Shown piece after piece: positions 1-11,530 of a stretch of 64,000 nt of DNA (positions are counted from its first letter, which is position 1; the number at the start of each line of letters is the position of its first letter). The stretch is taken from the NCBI GenBank assembly GCA_000310025.1, contig FN649759.1, forward strand, positions 465,338-529,337. Direction: 5' to 3'. The stretch is from Ectocarpus siliculosus (lineage: Eukaryota; Sar; Phaeophyceae; Ectocarpales; Ectocarpaceae). Below the pieces are notes generated by a model, which was given only the letters and a program-made list of their open reading frames with translations, ran no database searches and was not told the origin of the DNA. Position numbers and translations under genes: made by a program.

Positions 1-345
1 CATCTGCGGGGCCCCGCGTGCACAACGAGGAAATGCACCCCCCACCCCCATCACCCCCGCGTGCCCACTGAGCCCCGTCTGTCCAATCCCGACGAAGACT
101 TGTCTCCCTCAGCCGGCACTGATACATGACCCTCTCCTCAGGTTGGTCGTCTCACCGGGCAAGTGGCACAATCGCCCGCCGCCCTTACCCTCCTGTACCG
201 ATCGCTCGTTCTCGACGTCACAGACGACAGCACTCGGGGCAATCTCTGCACCAATCAGCGTCTTTTCCATTTATTCAACCGCCGCCAACGACGCTTGGCC
301 GGGGTCCTCGCACCATCCCCGACGCAATAACCCCCCCCCTAAAAA

Positions 346-1615
346 AAAGTTTACTGATAAGTGGAGATTGTCTGCCAACGTTAAGAAGAGGGCCGTCATG
401 GTATGCAACGAGGACAGGGAGGAACCAGTAGAATATAGATGGAAGTGGGGGATCGAGGAGATTGCAGTAGTGGACTAGTACACATACCTCGGAGTAGAGA
501 TCGCAAAAGACTGCTCGTGGAATGCACACATGTCCAAGGTAGCGGAAAAGGGCAAAGCACGAGCAGGGAAGCTGCACCCAATACTCGCAAACCGGCACCT
601 CGATACACGCATCAAAATGACGGTTTTGAAGAGCGTTATCGTACCGCCGCTGCCGGAGAAGTATGTGAACGAAAAAAGAAGGTGGTGAAAGAACTCGAGG
701 CGGCGCAGATGAAAGCAGCGAAAATCATCCTAGGATGCTCCACGCGCACAAGTAATGCAGCCGTCAGGGCAGAATTGGGAATCCAATCCCTACGGTCGGG
801 AAGAGACGTAAGGAAGCTGACATGGCAGTATCGCATGTGCGGGATGGGAGAGGAGAGGTTACCGAGAATAGTATGGGAGGCGAAGTGGGCAAACAAAAAT
901 AGGGGTAGACAACCCACGGAATGGGTCAAGGTTGTAGAGGACGCATGGAAGGGGTTCGACATCGACAAAGATGAAACGCTGGCAACGGAGGGTCTACAGG
1001 GGTTCAAGGAGAATATATCTGTTTGCTTGTGCCGAGAGAGAAGAACAGAATCTAAGGAAAGAAACCGACGATAAGGAGGGCAAAGAAGTGTACGGAATGT
1101 TGAAAGAAGGAATAGGGTTCAAGGATTCCCTACATGGACCAATGGATGCAGGGACAAATCTTAAGGTCAAATTCAGGACCGGGGACATAGGCCTTCGAGA
1201 ACGTCGACGAAGACATGGGACGGTAGACGACGAAGACGACAAGTTCAAATGTAATTGCGGCTTCGACTGCGAAGACCGTGTTCATGTAGTCGCGGAATGT
1301 CCGTGGTACGAAGAGGAGAGGGAAGTGTACATGACTGAGCTGGGAAAAATACAAGGGGGTACAGAGAGATGTTTGAGGCATGGAATAGAGAGGAGAGGAC
1401 GGTAGCTGTACTGGGGAGTAGGAAGTGGTTTAAAAAGGCGGGAAGGGATATCGTTAGGATAGACAAACTAGCGAAGACCTTTTTGAGCCACCTTTGGCAA
1501 AGTAGGAAGGAACGATTGGCCATCGGCGTTCGGCCCTGTGGGGACAATGCTCCGTCCTCTCGAGGACGCGTGGTCAATGGTCAAACCGCTAAGGCATGCA
1601 AAACATAAGAGTTCG
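346..1615 (+). mobile_element. 5'-truncated, frameshifted LINE (non-LTR retrotransposon) 3' half
   Basis: Pieces in changing frames read as the end of a LINE reverse transcriptase and its C-terminal domain. Frame 2 gives KWRLSANVKKRAV, a stop at 476-478, then YTYLGVEIAKDCSWNAHM. Frame 1 gives KELEAAQMKAAKIILGCS onwards from about 675. Frame 2 resumes from about 1010 with a Cys/His motif (CNCGFDCEDRVHVVAECPWY, about 1250-1310), which resembles the C-terminal knuckle C-x-C-x(n)-H-x(4)-C of many LINEs. At least two frameshifts and one stop make it non-functional. Homology appears to begin at an A-run near 346, as expected of 5' truncation. The end is near 1610, where a conserved tail (GCATGCAAAACATAAG) is followed by poly-C/poly-A. 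Family assignment rests on motifs only. Confidence 0.75.
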
Positions 1616-2037
1616 CCCCCCCCCAAAAAAACATTACTACGTGCGCTTATCACACAAGAGCGTCTGCCATGCTCCTGGTGCCTGGTGCTCCTGGTGCCTG
1701 GAGCGTGTCTACGAAACATCTTGCGAATATCCCGAAATACGCCAATTTCCATGCTGCCGATGCTCGGAGCTTTTGTCTAGAAAACATCCTATGGATATCC
1801 GCAAGCTTCTGGGCACCCCTTTTCGACCCCCCCCCTCGTCTCCCTTCGCTAAAACCAAACATGACAAAAACTGGCCGCCAGAACCTTCCGCCCTCCACAG
1901 CAAATTCAGGCACATAACTTGATGATGGGTGCTCGCTGCAAGCAACCATGGCCCTCCCCGCAAAACTTGTACCATTCCAAACAGTACCATACAAATTCAT
2001 ACCATGCATAAAGGGGCACCGTGAATTGCATGCTCAC
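1616..2037. other. No gene recognised
   Basis: Sequence downstream of the LINE tail. It holds a short CTCCTGGTGCC tandem motif near 1671-1706 and no ORF with convincing coding character. Confidence 0.5.
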
Positions 2038-2119
2038 CGGAGTACTCCCCCCCGCTGCGGGGTCCTCGGCGTCAGGCTTGACCCTGTGGATGTACCTGAG
2101 ATACTGCTTGGGGGGATTG
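2038..2119 (-). CDS. Possible isolated exon of an unidentified gene
   Basis: On the minus strand a short open stretch reads NPPKQYLRYIHRVKPDAEDP and continues to AAGGSTP. It lies between a possible acceptor (TAG at 2120-2122) and a good donor (GTGAGC, 2032-2037). The peptide looks protein-like, but I do not recognise a family and found no partner exons. The long ORFs on both strands here are driven by alanine/leucine-coding GCT repeats. Confidence 0.2.
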
Positions 2120-2331
2120 CTAGCGGAAGCAAACTCTCGCCACCGGCCGCCCGTGCTAGCTGCGGTCTCCGTCTCGCCGCCCCCCCGCTGCCTGCCCCGC
2201 CTGCCGCTGCTTGCCGCTGCAACCACCGATCCCGGCGTGGTAGGCCCTCGGGCGCTGATAGCGCGCCGCAAGGGCGCGCTGACGATAGCAACACCTGCCT
2301 CGCAGCGGACGAAGCAGCCGCCGCTGCCGGC

Positions 2332-2363
2332 ATTGCTGCTGCTGCTGCTGCTGCTGCTGCCGC
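2332..2363. repeat. (GCT)n microsatellite
   Basis: An uninterrupted run of GCT triplets followed by imperfect GCC/GCT. It creates poly-Leu or poly-Ala in spurious ORFs on both strands. Confidence 0.85.
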
Positions 2364-2592
2364 CGCTGTGGCGCCAGGTGCTGCTGTCATCGCCGGTCGC
2401 TGCGGTACTTATGCATGCCGGGGAAGGAGCGAAGCAGCCCAAGGACGATGCAGACGCAGACGGAGAAGATAGATTCGCGTGGCCACCGGCGGCGTGGTGC
2501 CCGCGACCTAGCAACAAGCCTCCGGCACGCCGCCTTCTCGCTGCTGAGGATAAACGCCTACATGTACCACACGACAAGAAACGGGACGCGGG

Positions 2593-2682
2593 GTACTCAT
2601 GTTTTGCATGCCTTAGCTGCGGTTAGCCATTATCCTCGAGAGGACGGAGCATTGTTCCCACAGGGGACGGGGCAGGTATTGA
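2593..2682 (-). repeat. LINE 3'-tail fragment, inverted relative to the 346-1615 LINE
   Basis: Read on the minus strand, this stretch matches the last ~90 bases of the LINE at 1520-1610. It shares ACAATGCTCCGTCCTCTCGA and GCTAAGGCATGCAAAACAT, then ends in ATGAGTACCCC. It is probably a severely 5'-truncated copy of the same family. Confidence 0.7.
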
Positions 2683-2690
2683 ATGTCATT

Positions 2691-5600
2691 GTGGCGTGGT
2701 GGTCTACCAACGAAATTTGACATGGGGTTAAGCGGACGGGGGCTCTACTCACGCACTGCCCTCATGAGCCCCTGGATTTCAAATGGTGGTGTGGCTAGTG
2801 CGGCATGCCTTTAGGGCTCCTATTAAGGTACACTGCTTTCATGAACGTGGGGGTGCTTGATGAGCAGCGGTGCATGACTTTCATGGTCGCCAACTTTCTA
2901 CCTGCAGCATGCTCTCTCACTACACCTCTGTCTGAGAAGCCTGTCTGAGAAGCAAGCGGGGGTCAATGTTCAAAACGCTCCACATCATACATGGCGCCCG
3001 CAATCCCTAAAGAAGAAAACTAACTTCAAGCTTGCCTACCTACACACCACTCTCCACAAAGGGATCATGTACTGGCGCAGCTGTGCCTGTCAGCGCTGGC
3101 CGTTAGTGCCTACAGCAACGAATTTGTCGATACCAAGTCTACACACGCGTGCTTCCGCATGTACGCATAGAAACCCTAGCCCCCGGAGAAACTAGCAAAC
3201 CCAAGTTACTGTACACGAGGTTAGGTTCACCAAAGTGACAACATAACGCAGATAGCGCCCGTACTTGTAAGAAGCTCTAGTGTTGGTGGAGGCAGGGGTT
3301 CTCGGTTCCTGTTTCGGGCCATGCTACTAGGTATAGCCCACATGTTTTGCACCAAAGATGTGCATCTGATGGAATCAAACTACGTTGGTATAGCAGCGGT
3401 GGTCAGATGAGTCATGATAAAGAGCTACACTGCAGTGAAGACAACAAGCAACAACTCCCGAAAACAATGTCGAAGCGGTGAGGTCTTCCCGCTCCCGCAC
3501 TTGACGCGTGTCCCCCAACACAGAGTCGAGCACGAGAAACAGCAAGCTGCAGTCAGGCCGCGGGTCCGTGAGAACAAGTGCAGCAGAGCAGCAGCAGTGT
3601 ACACAGAGCAGGATTTGGGTACCAACACCTTCTGTACGCATTACAAAGAGACTACTATGTAGCAGGTTTCAAACTTTACACGGGACTAGTCCACGAAAGC
3701 GAGACTAGTGCACCAAATTGTGGATATCGCACGATGGAATCAACCGCTGCAGTCGTTGGAGAGGCACGCGAAAGCCAGTACAACAGTGTGTACGAGGTCT
3801 GCCCGCACCGCGACGCTTGTTGGTCTCCCCACAACAACAACAGCAGCAGCAGTCGCACGAGAAACCAGCAAGCTCGCAATCAGGTGTTATGACGCTCACG
3901 GGGACTCCTCATACGCCCAAAGCCTGCTTGAAAAATATTTCATGGTAACCAAGAGGTGGTGCAAGGGAAGTGCCAAGGCACTGCTATTTGCGTTTCGGAC
4001 CAGCGCCGGCTTGGTATTGCTCTATGCATACACTACATTCATCTACGAAGATGGCACCTTACGTGTTCATGTAGCCTGGTCTTACAAGGAGCGTTTTTTT
4101 CCCAAGCTGCTGCAGTCCATCTACAAAAAAGAGGACTGACGATTGAACGAATCACCCCAACGATCTCACCTTTGAGCCTGGGACGAGAGATGGTGAGCTA
4201 GGTTTCCCTGCCTGCCCCACGCCACTGCCATGCGCTCTCCCCTAGTAGATTGATTTCACGCGTAACGAAAGCAACCTCCTTGTGTCTCTGCTCACGCTTT
4301 CAGCAGCGAAAAAACCGTGTCAAGCGCAATGTTGTGCGTCCTTCCCTTGGGGATGGCACCAAGACCGCTTTGCTTGGTGAACAAACGGGACAAGCGACAG
4401 CGAGTTCGACCGGTGTCACGTGAGGGTGAAGGCTTGGTTTGCCAGGTCCCTGGGCCGGCTTTGGTGTTGTGACTGATGCTGCTGTCAGCATCCTCGAGTC
4501 GACGAGCATCATCATCATGCGGTGTCACTTTCAGGGGGGGCACGCGGATGAATGTAGAAAAGTCCCACCTCCAATATCAACCCCCCAAGAAGATATCTAT
4601 GTGCCATCTTCTGTTCACCGTCCTTTTTCACACACAAGACCACACGGCGCGGCACGTGCTACATGTTGTAATATGAAGTACGCAAGGCACGAAGATCAGT
4701 AGAGAGTGTATTAGAGAGGGAGAGACGCGGGGTGGTAAAAAAGGAAAACACTGACAATATTAATATTGCGCTGTGATGATGTACTACTGCTGTTGTATCG
4801 ATTTCCTTTCGTGTGGGTGGCGCGTCTCAATCAACCACACATGCTTGGACCTGTCGTCTGTAGTCATCTCGTGTGCATCGATAGGTGAACACCCGCGATC
4901 AACATCATTTCCGACCGTTAACCTGGACCAAGCGATTCCGCTACTGCGCGCATATCAAATTTCAGTAATGTCTTCCCACGCAGCAACCACCCTCTGCTGT
5001 CGATGAAAACGACGAAAAACATCAAACCTCCTCCTCTGTCATTACCACACACACACACACGTGGCGTTTGAATGACACAAAGGTCATCTTCACCATGCCC
5101 ACTTAATACCGCCTCACAATATTAGTTCGCTTCCATTACGTATGTGTGCACATGATAAAAGTAGGCGTCTTTCAATAGGCACATGCAGGCGGAGCCACCA
5201 TTTCGCAAAATAATTTTCATTGAATCTAACATTCATTCCCCCCTCTTCCCCAGTGAATCGAACATCCATTCTCTGTGTACCTTCGAGCCCGGCTATTGCA
5301 TTTTAGTGTGGTTGCCTGGATTGTCGGGGAGACGAAATGCGCTTCTCGGATATCCTTCCCCCAGGTCTACCGCTCCCCCCGAACCCCTAACCAGCCTTGA
5401 TGAACGCTGTTATTAATAGATGTGATTTTTCTCCCCCTACAGCATACATACCTCTCTCTTGTCGTTGTTAGTTGCGGTCCTCATTACTATTGGTAGGGTC
5501 TTCGCACATACCACGCCGCCTTTGTCCGGCCATTGGGGTGGAATTTACAGCAGCACAAACAAATATACTATGAATGTCGTCGATCGTATTCGGCAGGGGG

Positions 5601-6550
5601 TTGCGATGGACCCGGTTGTTATTTACCATTAAGTTTTCGGGCCGTGTCTACAGTACAGCAGTAATCGGCGCTAGCCTACTGCTTCCAGTGTCCGTTACCC
5701 ATGTATCGGCCGCCATCTCACAGGAGGGAGAGAGCACAGAGAATTTCCCATGCAAGCACTTGTTGGTCATCTCCCACACCCTCCCTCTGGCGCGGTTGCG
5801 GCCTTCGATTTCAAACGCGCGAGACAGTCTGGACAAAATCGAATTTACCATTTCGCAATAATGTAAGTGGATGATAAGGATATTATATATTATTGTTTGG
5901 AGAAATGTCCACCATCATCGTGTGGGTATAAGGCTGATTATGTACAAATTTGTAAATGTATTTTTTTGGTTCGTTGAGGTTCGCTGTGGGCTGTTTGAGC
6001 CCAAACACTTCGTCAGCTTGTATGAGCTGTTGAGCTTGGCAAACGTCACACCGCTGTTGGCAGTCAGCTGTTGGTTGGTCCTGCCGCCTACTTTTACTTC
6101 CATCTTCCATCGCCCCTTGATGGCAATGTACTCTCACGGGCCAACTCGAGAGGGATCACTCGAAAGGTTCATACATTGCGCCTTCCGTAGCTGCATAAAA
6201 GGACCGGAGTCCGACGTCGGCCAAAAGGGTGGAAGCGCAGTATTCCCGAATCCCACGTCACAGTGTTGCCTCGTTCCATGCTCAAGTCCGCATGAAATGC
6301 ATTAGCAATTCATACCCCCGACTCGAACAATCGTTTAAGGGGGCTGGCGAGCAGAATGACAAAATCGCGAATCAGCCCTTTACCAGAGGTTTTCAACGCA
6401 AACCAGAACCCTTTCCAGGTCGGGCCTGGACGCCAACCGAGGCCCGGTTCCGTCCAAATACGAAACAAGCCAAGACCCATTCTGGACGCCAACTAACCCC
6501 CGTTAGACTTGATACTAAAACGGTCCATCTCAGTTGGTTCTGAACACGGT
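2691..6550. other. Intergenic; no gene recognised
   Basis: About 3.9 kb without a supported gene. There are short low-similarity duplications around 3530-3570 and 3850-3890 (ACGAGAAACAGCAAGCT-like) and a short CA run near 5050. The ORFs here are short and lack family motifs. Confidence 0.5.
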
Positions 6551-8220
6551 TCAGCAAACGAACGACCACAAGCGGAGACCGAAGTCCCCCCGGCTAGGGC
6601 GACTGGCAATCCCGGCCAGTAGCGGCCGCTTCGGGTGGAACTCGACGGCCTGAGATTTCGCCCCGGGTAACGAGTGTGCGGAGGCCGCTGTCTCGACTTC
6701 CGCCTAATGTCGTCGATGGATCGGGCGCCGCGCGGAGCGGAGCGAAAAACCAAAGGAAAAAACAATGCAGGCAGACACCGCGCGGAGTTCCATGCGAGGA
6801 AGGGCGGACGGCGGGTGTGGCAGGTAGAACGTTAGGATCAAGGGGGAGGGGGGGTGCGCGCGTGAGTGGATGACATGCATGGCTGTCAACAAGATCGCCT
6901 GCCAAGGGTATAGGAACCGGGATGCGGAGGAACCCGCGAAGCTTGCACAAGGAAGGAAGGCTTGCTGCGAAGAAAGGCGAAGGATACGTTGCTAAGCCGC
7001 CTGGGCGTGTGTGGTTGATTTGGGTCGGTCAGACGTTATCGGCGTGGGCGACATTGGCGCTTCTGGAGCAAAACAATCATCCGCAGAACATGCGCGCAGA
7101 TCCTTCCAGCAAGAGTGTCACACACCGCACCCGTAGGAGAAGCACTCCAAATCAGATTCTGCCGCAAGCAAGCAGGGCATCTGCTTCAGCAACTCACGAT
7201 TTCTACGCCAACGCCCGACATGCTGATGGCGATGAACCTTCCGTCCGGGGTGAAGCTAAGAGATCGCACCTCTCCCCTGATCACCGCGGCAGGAAAATTC
7301 ATGTAGGGGAGTGAGCGAAAACGAAAAAAAATGCGGGACGATGTAAGTGCTGTGCGTAGGAAGCCACCACCAACTCCTGAGCGATGAAGAAGACCAAACA
7401 ACGACAACAACAACGCAACAACAGCAACAACCACCACCACCACCACCACCACCACAGCAACACCAACAAGAACAGGAACAACAACAACAAGAATACCAAC
7501 AGCAGCAACAACATGAACAGCAACAAGAACAAGAACAAGAACAATGACAAGAACATGAAAGTCGACGACGTCCGAAACTCACTCGCACGCGATGGTCCGC
7601 ACGCAGACAAAGTCGTCCAGCTCCCAGAGCGACACCAGCCCGTCGTCCCCGCCGCTCGCCAAGTACCTGCCCACGCGAGCGCGGGGGGGGAAGGGGCGCC
7701 TCAGAGCCGCGGCGGATTGCCGACATGTTTGGGTATGTACAACAACGATTCTACATGGGGCAAGACATGCACGCAACCGGAGGGGGACTACATGCCGGCA
7801 GTCCCCAGTGGGTGAGTGGTGGAGAGCTCATACGATGTGAGGAGGGAGAGGCCTGAACAGGGTGGGCAGACAGAGGGGGGGGATGTCCGACACGCTCAAC
7901 CTAGCAGCTTGCGCGGCGAGTGACATGCAAGGTTCGTACTACTGTCTAGGACGAAGATGAAGATGCAGGAAGAGAGGCAGGGTGACGCGTCCATGGGCGC
8001 TAGGAGATGCGGTGGGACGCACGGAGGTGAAGACGCGAAAGATGGCGCCTCAAAACGAACATGAAAGCACACGTACACAAAAGGGCTAGGCCCCCCAAAG
8101 CAGGCGGGTGGATAGACAGAGGCGCAACGGTACATGCCCTACCGACTTGGCGGCAATATGCGAGGTTCTTGGAGTATACGCAAAAAATTAAATCTCTCGT
8201 CTGTAGCTAGAGAAGGGGAC

Positions 8221-8276
<56 letters not shown>

Positions 8277-11200
8277 GGAGCCAGGGCCTGCACGATACTT
8301 AAACGCCAAAACAAACGGCAACAACAACAATAACAACAACAACCGACACAAATTATCACCTGTTGAACGGGTCGATAGCAAGCGCTTTGCACGGCGCCGT
8401 GTGGGCGAGTTTGGTCGACCGTACACGAGACAAGGGCTTCGTTGACCCGAACGCCATCACCTTTGGAAAAAGGAAAAGAGAAAAGAGAAAAGGAGCAAAA
8501 GCATCACCCAAAATCCGAATATTCCAAAAAGTTCGTCGAATAATCCATACGATGTTGTTTCGTGTCACACTGCACCATGCCGATGCTTTTCTTGGCACAG
8601 CAGCGCTCGATGCCCAGGAAAATTCTCGGAAAATTATTGCGTGACCACGTCACGCGACAACGTCACGCGACACCACGGTACTCTCGTTGCTGCTTCTGTT
8701 CTGTAGCGTCGGGACTACGTTGAGACGTCTTCGTCCAGTATTTATCCTCTATGATCACGTCTTGTATCCCCCGTTGTCTTCTGATCACCGCACTCGTCCA
8801 CAGCCTCTCTGCCGTTACTCTTAGTGCGTATTGCTTCTTGGTGTATCAGCCTGTCACCACAGAGCCGCCCGGGATCATTCGGATTCATCAGCGTAGGACA
8901 ACTCTGCGCTTCCAAATGCCACGACGCGACGGTTATCACTACCACCACCACCACCAACAACAGAGAGAAAAAACGAACCCAACAACAGCAGCATTGACGA
9001 TAAACCGGTCCAACCAGCCCCTTCGGATGTTCTCTAGTGTATGTTATCTTCTTTTCAGTCCGAGCCGAAACCCTCTCACATCTATTGAACCCGTTTCGGT
9101 CGCGTTGATGAGGTATTCCCCGTTCGGTGACCACTTATAGTCGTGCGCTAGGATGGTGAATTTCACCTGACGCGGTTCGAGAAAAACAAAAGCCAGGGGG
9201 GGGGGGGGAGGCAACCATAGAAAAACACGCGGGAGGGGCATGAAGGGTTGGACATGATTGGGGTGGGGTACTTAGCTTGGGTTACATAGGCTGGGCATGG
9301 TAGGGCCCGGTAGAATTGGATCGGTTTGAACCAGGCAACAACTACGGGTAAGGAATTTCCTCATGCTTCCATTGTTCACGCTCACATTGAACAAGTTCCG
9401 TTTGATTCTTTTGTTCAACCGCAAGTTTGAACTCGTCCCTCTCGGGCCCTCATCCGAAGAAGTGTGATGTGGAAACCAACCACCGGCAAAAAAGTCAGCG
9501 CAAAAAAGAAAAACGTGTACATGGGACAACGGCCCCCGTTTACCTGAGGAGGTAAAATAGGCCGGAAAAAGTCGATGGTGATTGAGCTATCTTGGGTTAA
9601 GACAGTGAGAAAAATGGCTGCGTGATGGCACAGCAAAGGGTTGAGCGGATGGAAGGAGTTCGGCGATCGCGATGTGGCCCCAGCTGATGACGCACCTGGT
9701 ACCCGCTCATACATCAGCCACGAGCACGGGCCAATTTTCGGTGTCGGACATTGCGGAATAAAATGTCCATCTTTGTTGTGACAGGCAAAAAAATTGCCTC
9801 TCTGCCCGACTTGCCTCCCCAGAGTCGGGCAAGCCATAGGTATGGGCTAAGGTAAGGCTTAGAGACGGGGCGGGGTAGGAGTGGTCGTGTTGGCAGTGTA
9901 TCGCGAGGCGTGTGGGTATCTTGGACGAAACGCGGATCTATTGAAGTACCGTGCGCCAACAACAACAACCCCCCCCACCCTACTTCGAAGGCGAAGGAGT
10001 GCAAAAGTGGCCGGAATATGGCTGCACTACTGTGCACGGGACAGCTTTACCTACAAAAATCGTCCAAAATTGTGATATCCTTAGTTGAGGCTATCCCAAC
10101 ACATGTCTAGTCGATGTACAGCCTCCAAGAGAAAATTGAAGGTGCGCTGCCTCACCGGATGTGCAAGATTCAGCCACGTTTCACATGTTTCACGATAGAT
10201 CCAGAAAGAGCACCGGATGTGCGATTAATTGCACTACTACAGCGCTCACCGATTTTAGTTTTTTCTTGGTGCGCATGTCGTAGATGCCGAGGATGTCCGT
10301 TTCCGTGTTCCTTTCTTTCTTGGAGCTCCTGACGCGCAATCGCACACAAAAAAAAATGCAAGGAAAGAGAAACGCCGTGTGTGAGTGGCAAGAAATTGAA
10401 GACAGCAACATCTTACGCCCTCTTCGTGACCCTAGGGAATGAGGTAAATAGTGATATTTCACCACAAACAGTGGTTCTAGGGACAAAAACAGAACCAATT
10501 ATTCACCGAACGGGACCCACCAAGAGAAAAAGAAATTGCCAGCGCTTGAGCAGCACATTGGAAGGTGGGGGGAACAGGAGATCCCATTCGCCCCTCAAAC
10601 GACGACTAATCTTGACAGCACACGAGCGGCAGCGTAACGGGCGGAAAAATGAATCTGACTGATAGGAACTCAAGCGTAGGGTAAACAGCAAAGCAGGCAG
10701 CTGCGGTGCCGACCAGTCTAGTGCACCACTCCGATTGTCATGCGTGGCCGTCAAGTCTCAAGCTGTGGTACATGTAACGCATGTATGTGTGTTGCTTGTG
10801 TGTGTATGCATGGTGTATGCGTGATACTGATGTGGCAAGAAAGAGATACGTGGAGAAGGTCAAGCCTCTGCTTGTGACACGCCCCCGAACACAATACTGA
10901 CACCACATCCCCGTGCTGGCACTACGCTCTTCTTCACTCGCTCACCCCATGGCGATGTAGTGGCCATCGGGACTGTAGTTGACGTTGAGGTTCTCCCCGT
11001 CGGAGGTGTGCTCCTGGACCGCTCTGTTCGTCGATCGCACATCCCATACCTTCCTCCAACCGCCGCCGTCGAACCGGCAGTCAAGAGCGCAGCAGGATCA
11101 CATTCGGGGAAGAAGTGAAACCAGAGGGCACCAAACAGAGTCACCCAAATACAACACCACAACAATACCAGGCCACGTCAGGGGGGACAAGGGAAATCGG

Positions 11201-11530
11201 AGAGCTACCGGACACGTGCCCGCGCTTGCGCGTCGAACCAGGACAAAAAATCTTCCCTATCTCGTTGGTAGCGCCTCCACCTCCTGCCCGCCTCTTGTAC
11301 GGGGGAACGGGCAACGAGGCTGCAGCCAACAAGCACCAGAAGGATAGCATCAGGAACCCAAGGCATGGTGACCGCGGTACCAGCGTGCGTTCAGGTCGTG
11401 AGTAAACCCTCCACGCACCTTTAAGGACTTGTCGACTGAGCAGGTCGCCAGTTGGTTCCTGTCTGAAGGGTGCCACGCGAGCGCCTCGGTTCCGTCCTTC
11501 GACCCATGCGCCACAAAGCTTGACTTGACC
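6551..11530 (-). CDS. THOC3: THO complex subunit 3 (THOC3/TEX1-like WD40 protein), N-terminus unresolved
   Basis: WD40 subunit of the nuclear THO/TREX complex, which couples transcription to mRNA export. Exons (minus strand): 11530-11419 (start uncertain), 11049-10946, 10328-10250, 9166-9080, 8460-8360, 7666-7583, 7276-7198, 6703-6551 including the TGA stop. All junctions are GT-AG and keep frame. Encoded pieces follow THOC3 order: TEALAWHPSDRNQLATCSVD; VWDVRSTNRAVQEHTSDGEN then SPDGHYIAMG; TDILGIYDMRTKKKLKS; KFTILAHDYKWSPNGEYLIN; VRSTKLAHTAPCKALAIDPF; RYLASGGDDGLVSLWELDDF; VRSLSFTPDGRFIAI; AEVET, then EFHPKRPLLAGIA. The family has about seven WD repeats. The first repeat and start codon were not found upstream of 11530. 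The protein ends in SFVC shortly after the last WD strand. Introns carry a CT tract and CAA/CAC-rich repeats. Confidence 0.88.
7383..7556. repeat. Imperfect CAA/CAC/CAG repeat in a THOC3 intron
   Basis: An A/C-rich tract of CAA, CAC and AAC triplets, including a run of about eight CAC, between THOC3 exons 7583-7666 and 7198-7276. ORFs over it (poly-Gln, poly-Asn, poly-His) are artefacts of the repeat. Confidence 0.85.
8223..8273. repeat. (CT)n microsatellite in a THOC3 intron
   Basis: About 25 uninterrupted CT dinucleotides between THOC3 exons 8360-8460 and 7583-7666. On the transcribed strand it is (AG)n. Confidence 0.95.

Noticed and set aside
1906-2626. Overlapping 200-codon ORFs on both strands
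   Set aside because: Length comes from GCT-repeat-driven Ala/Leu runs. Only one short minus-strand stretch looked exon-like and is listed separately at low confidence.
5648-5851. Minus-strand peptide resembling the C-terminal THOC3 WD strand (GRVWEM)
   Set aside because: The frame does not join to the upstream exon, and the true terminal exon with HPKRPLLA was found at 6551-6703.
7186-7815. Poly-Gln, poly-Asn and Cys/Val-rich ORFs
   Set aside because: They are translations of the CAA/CAC repeat within a THOC3 intron. The real coding parts are the short exons 7198-7276 and 7583-7666.
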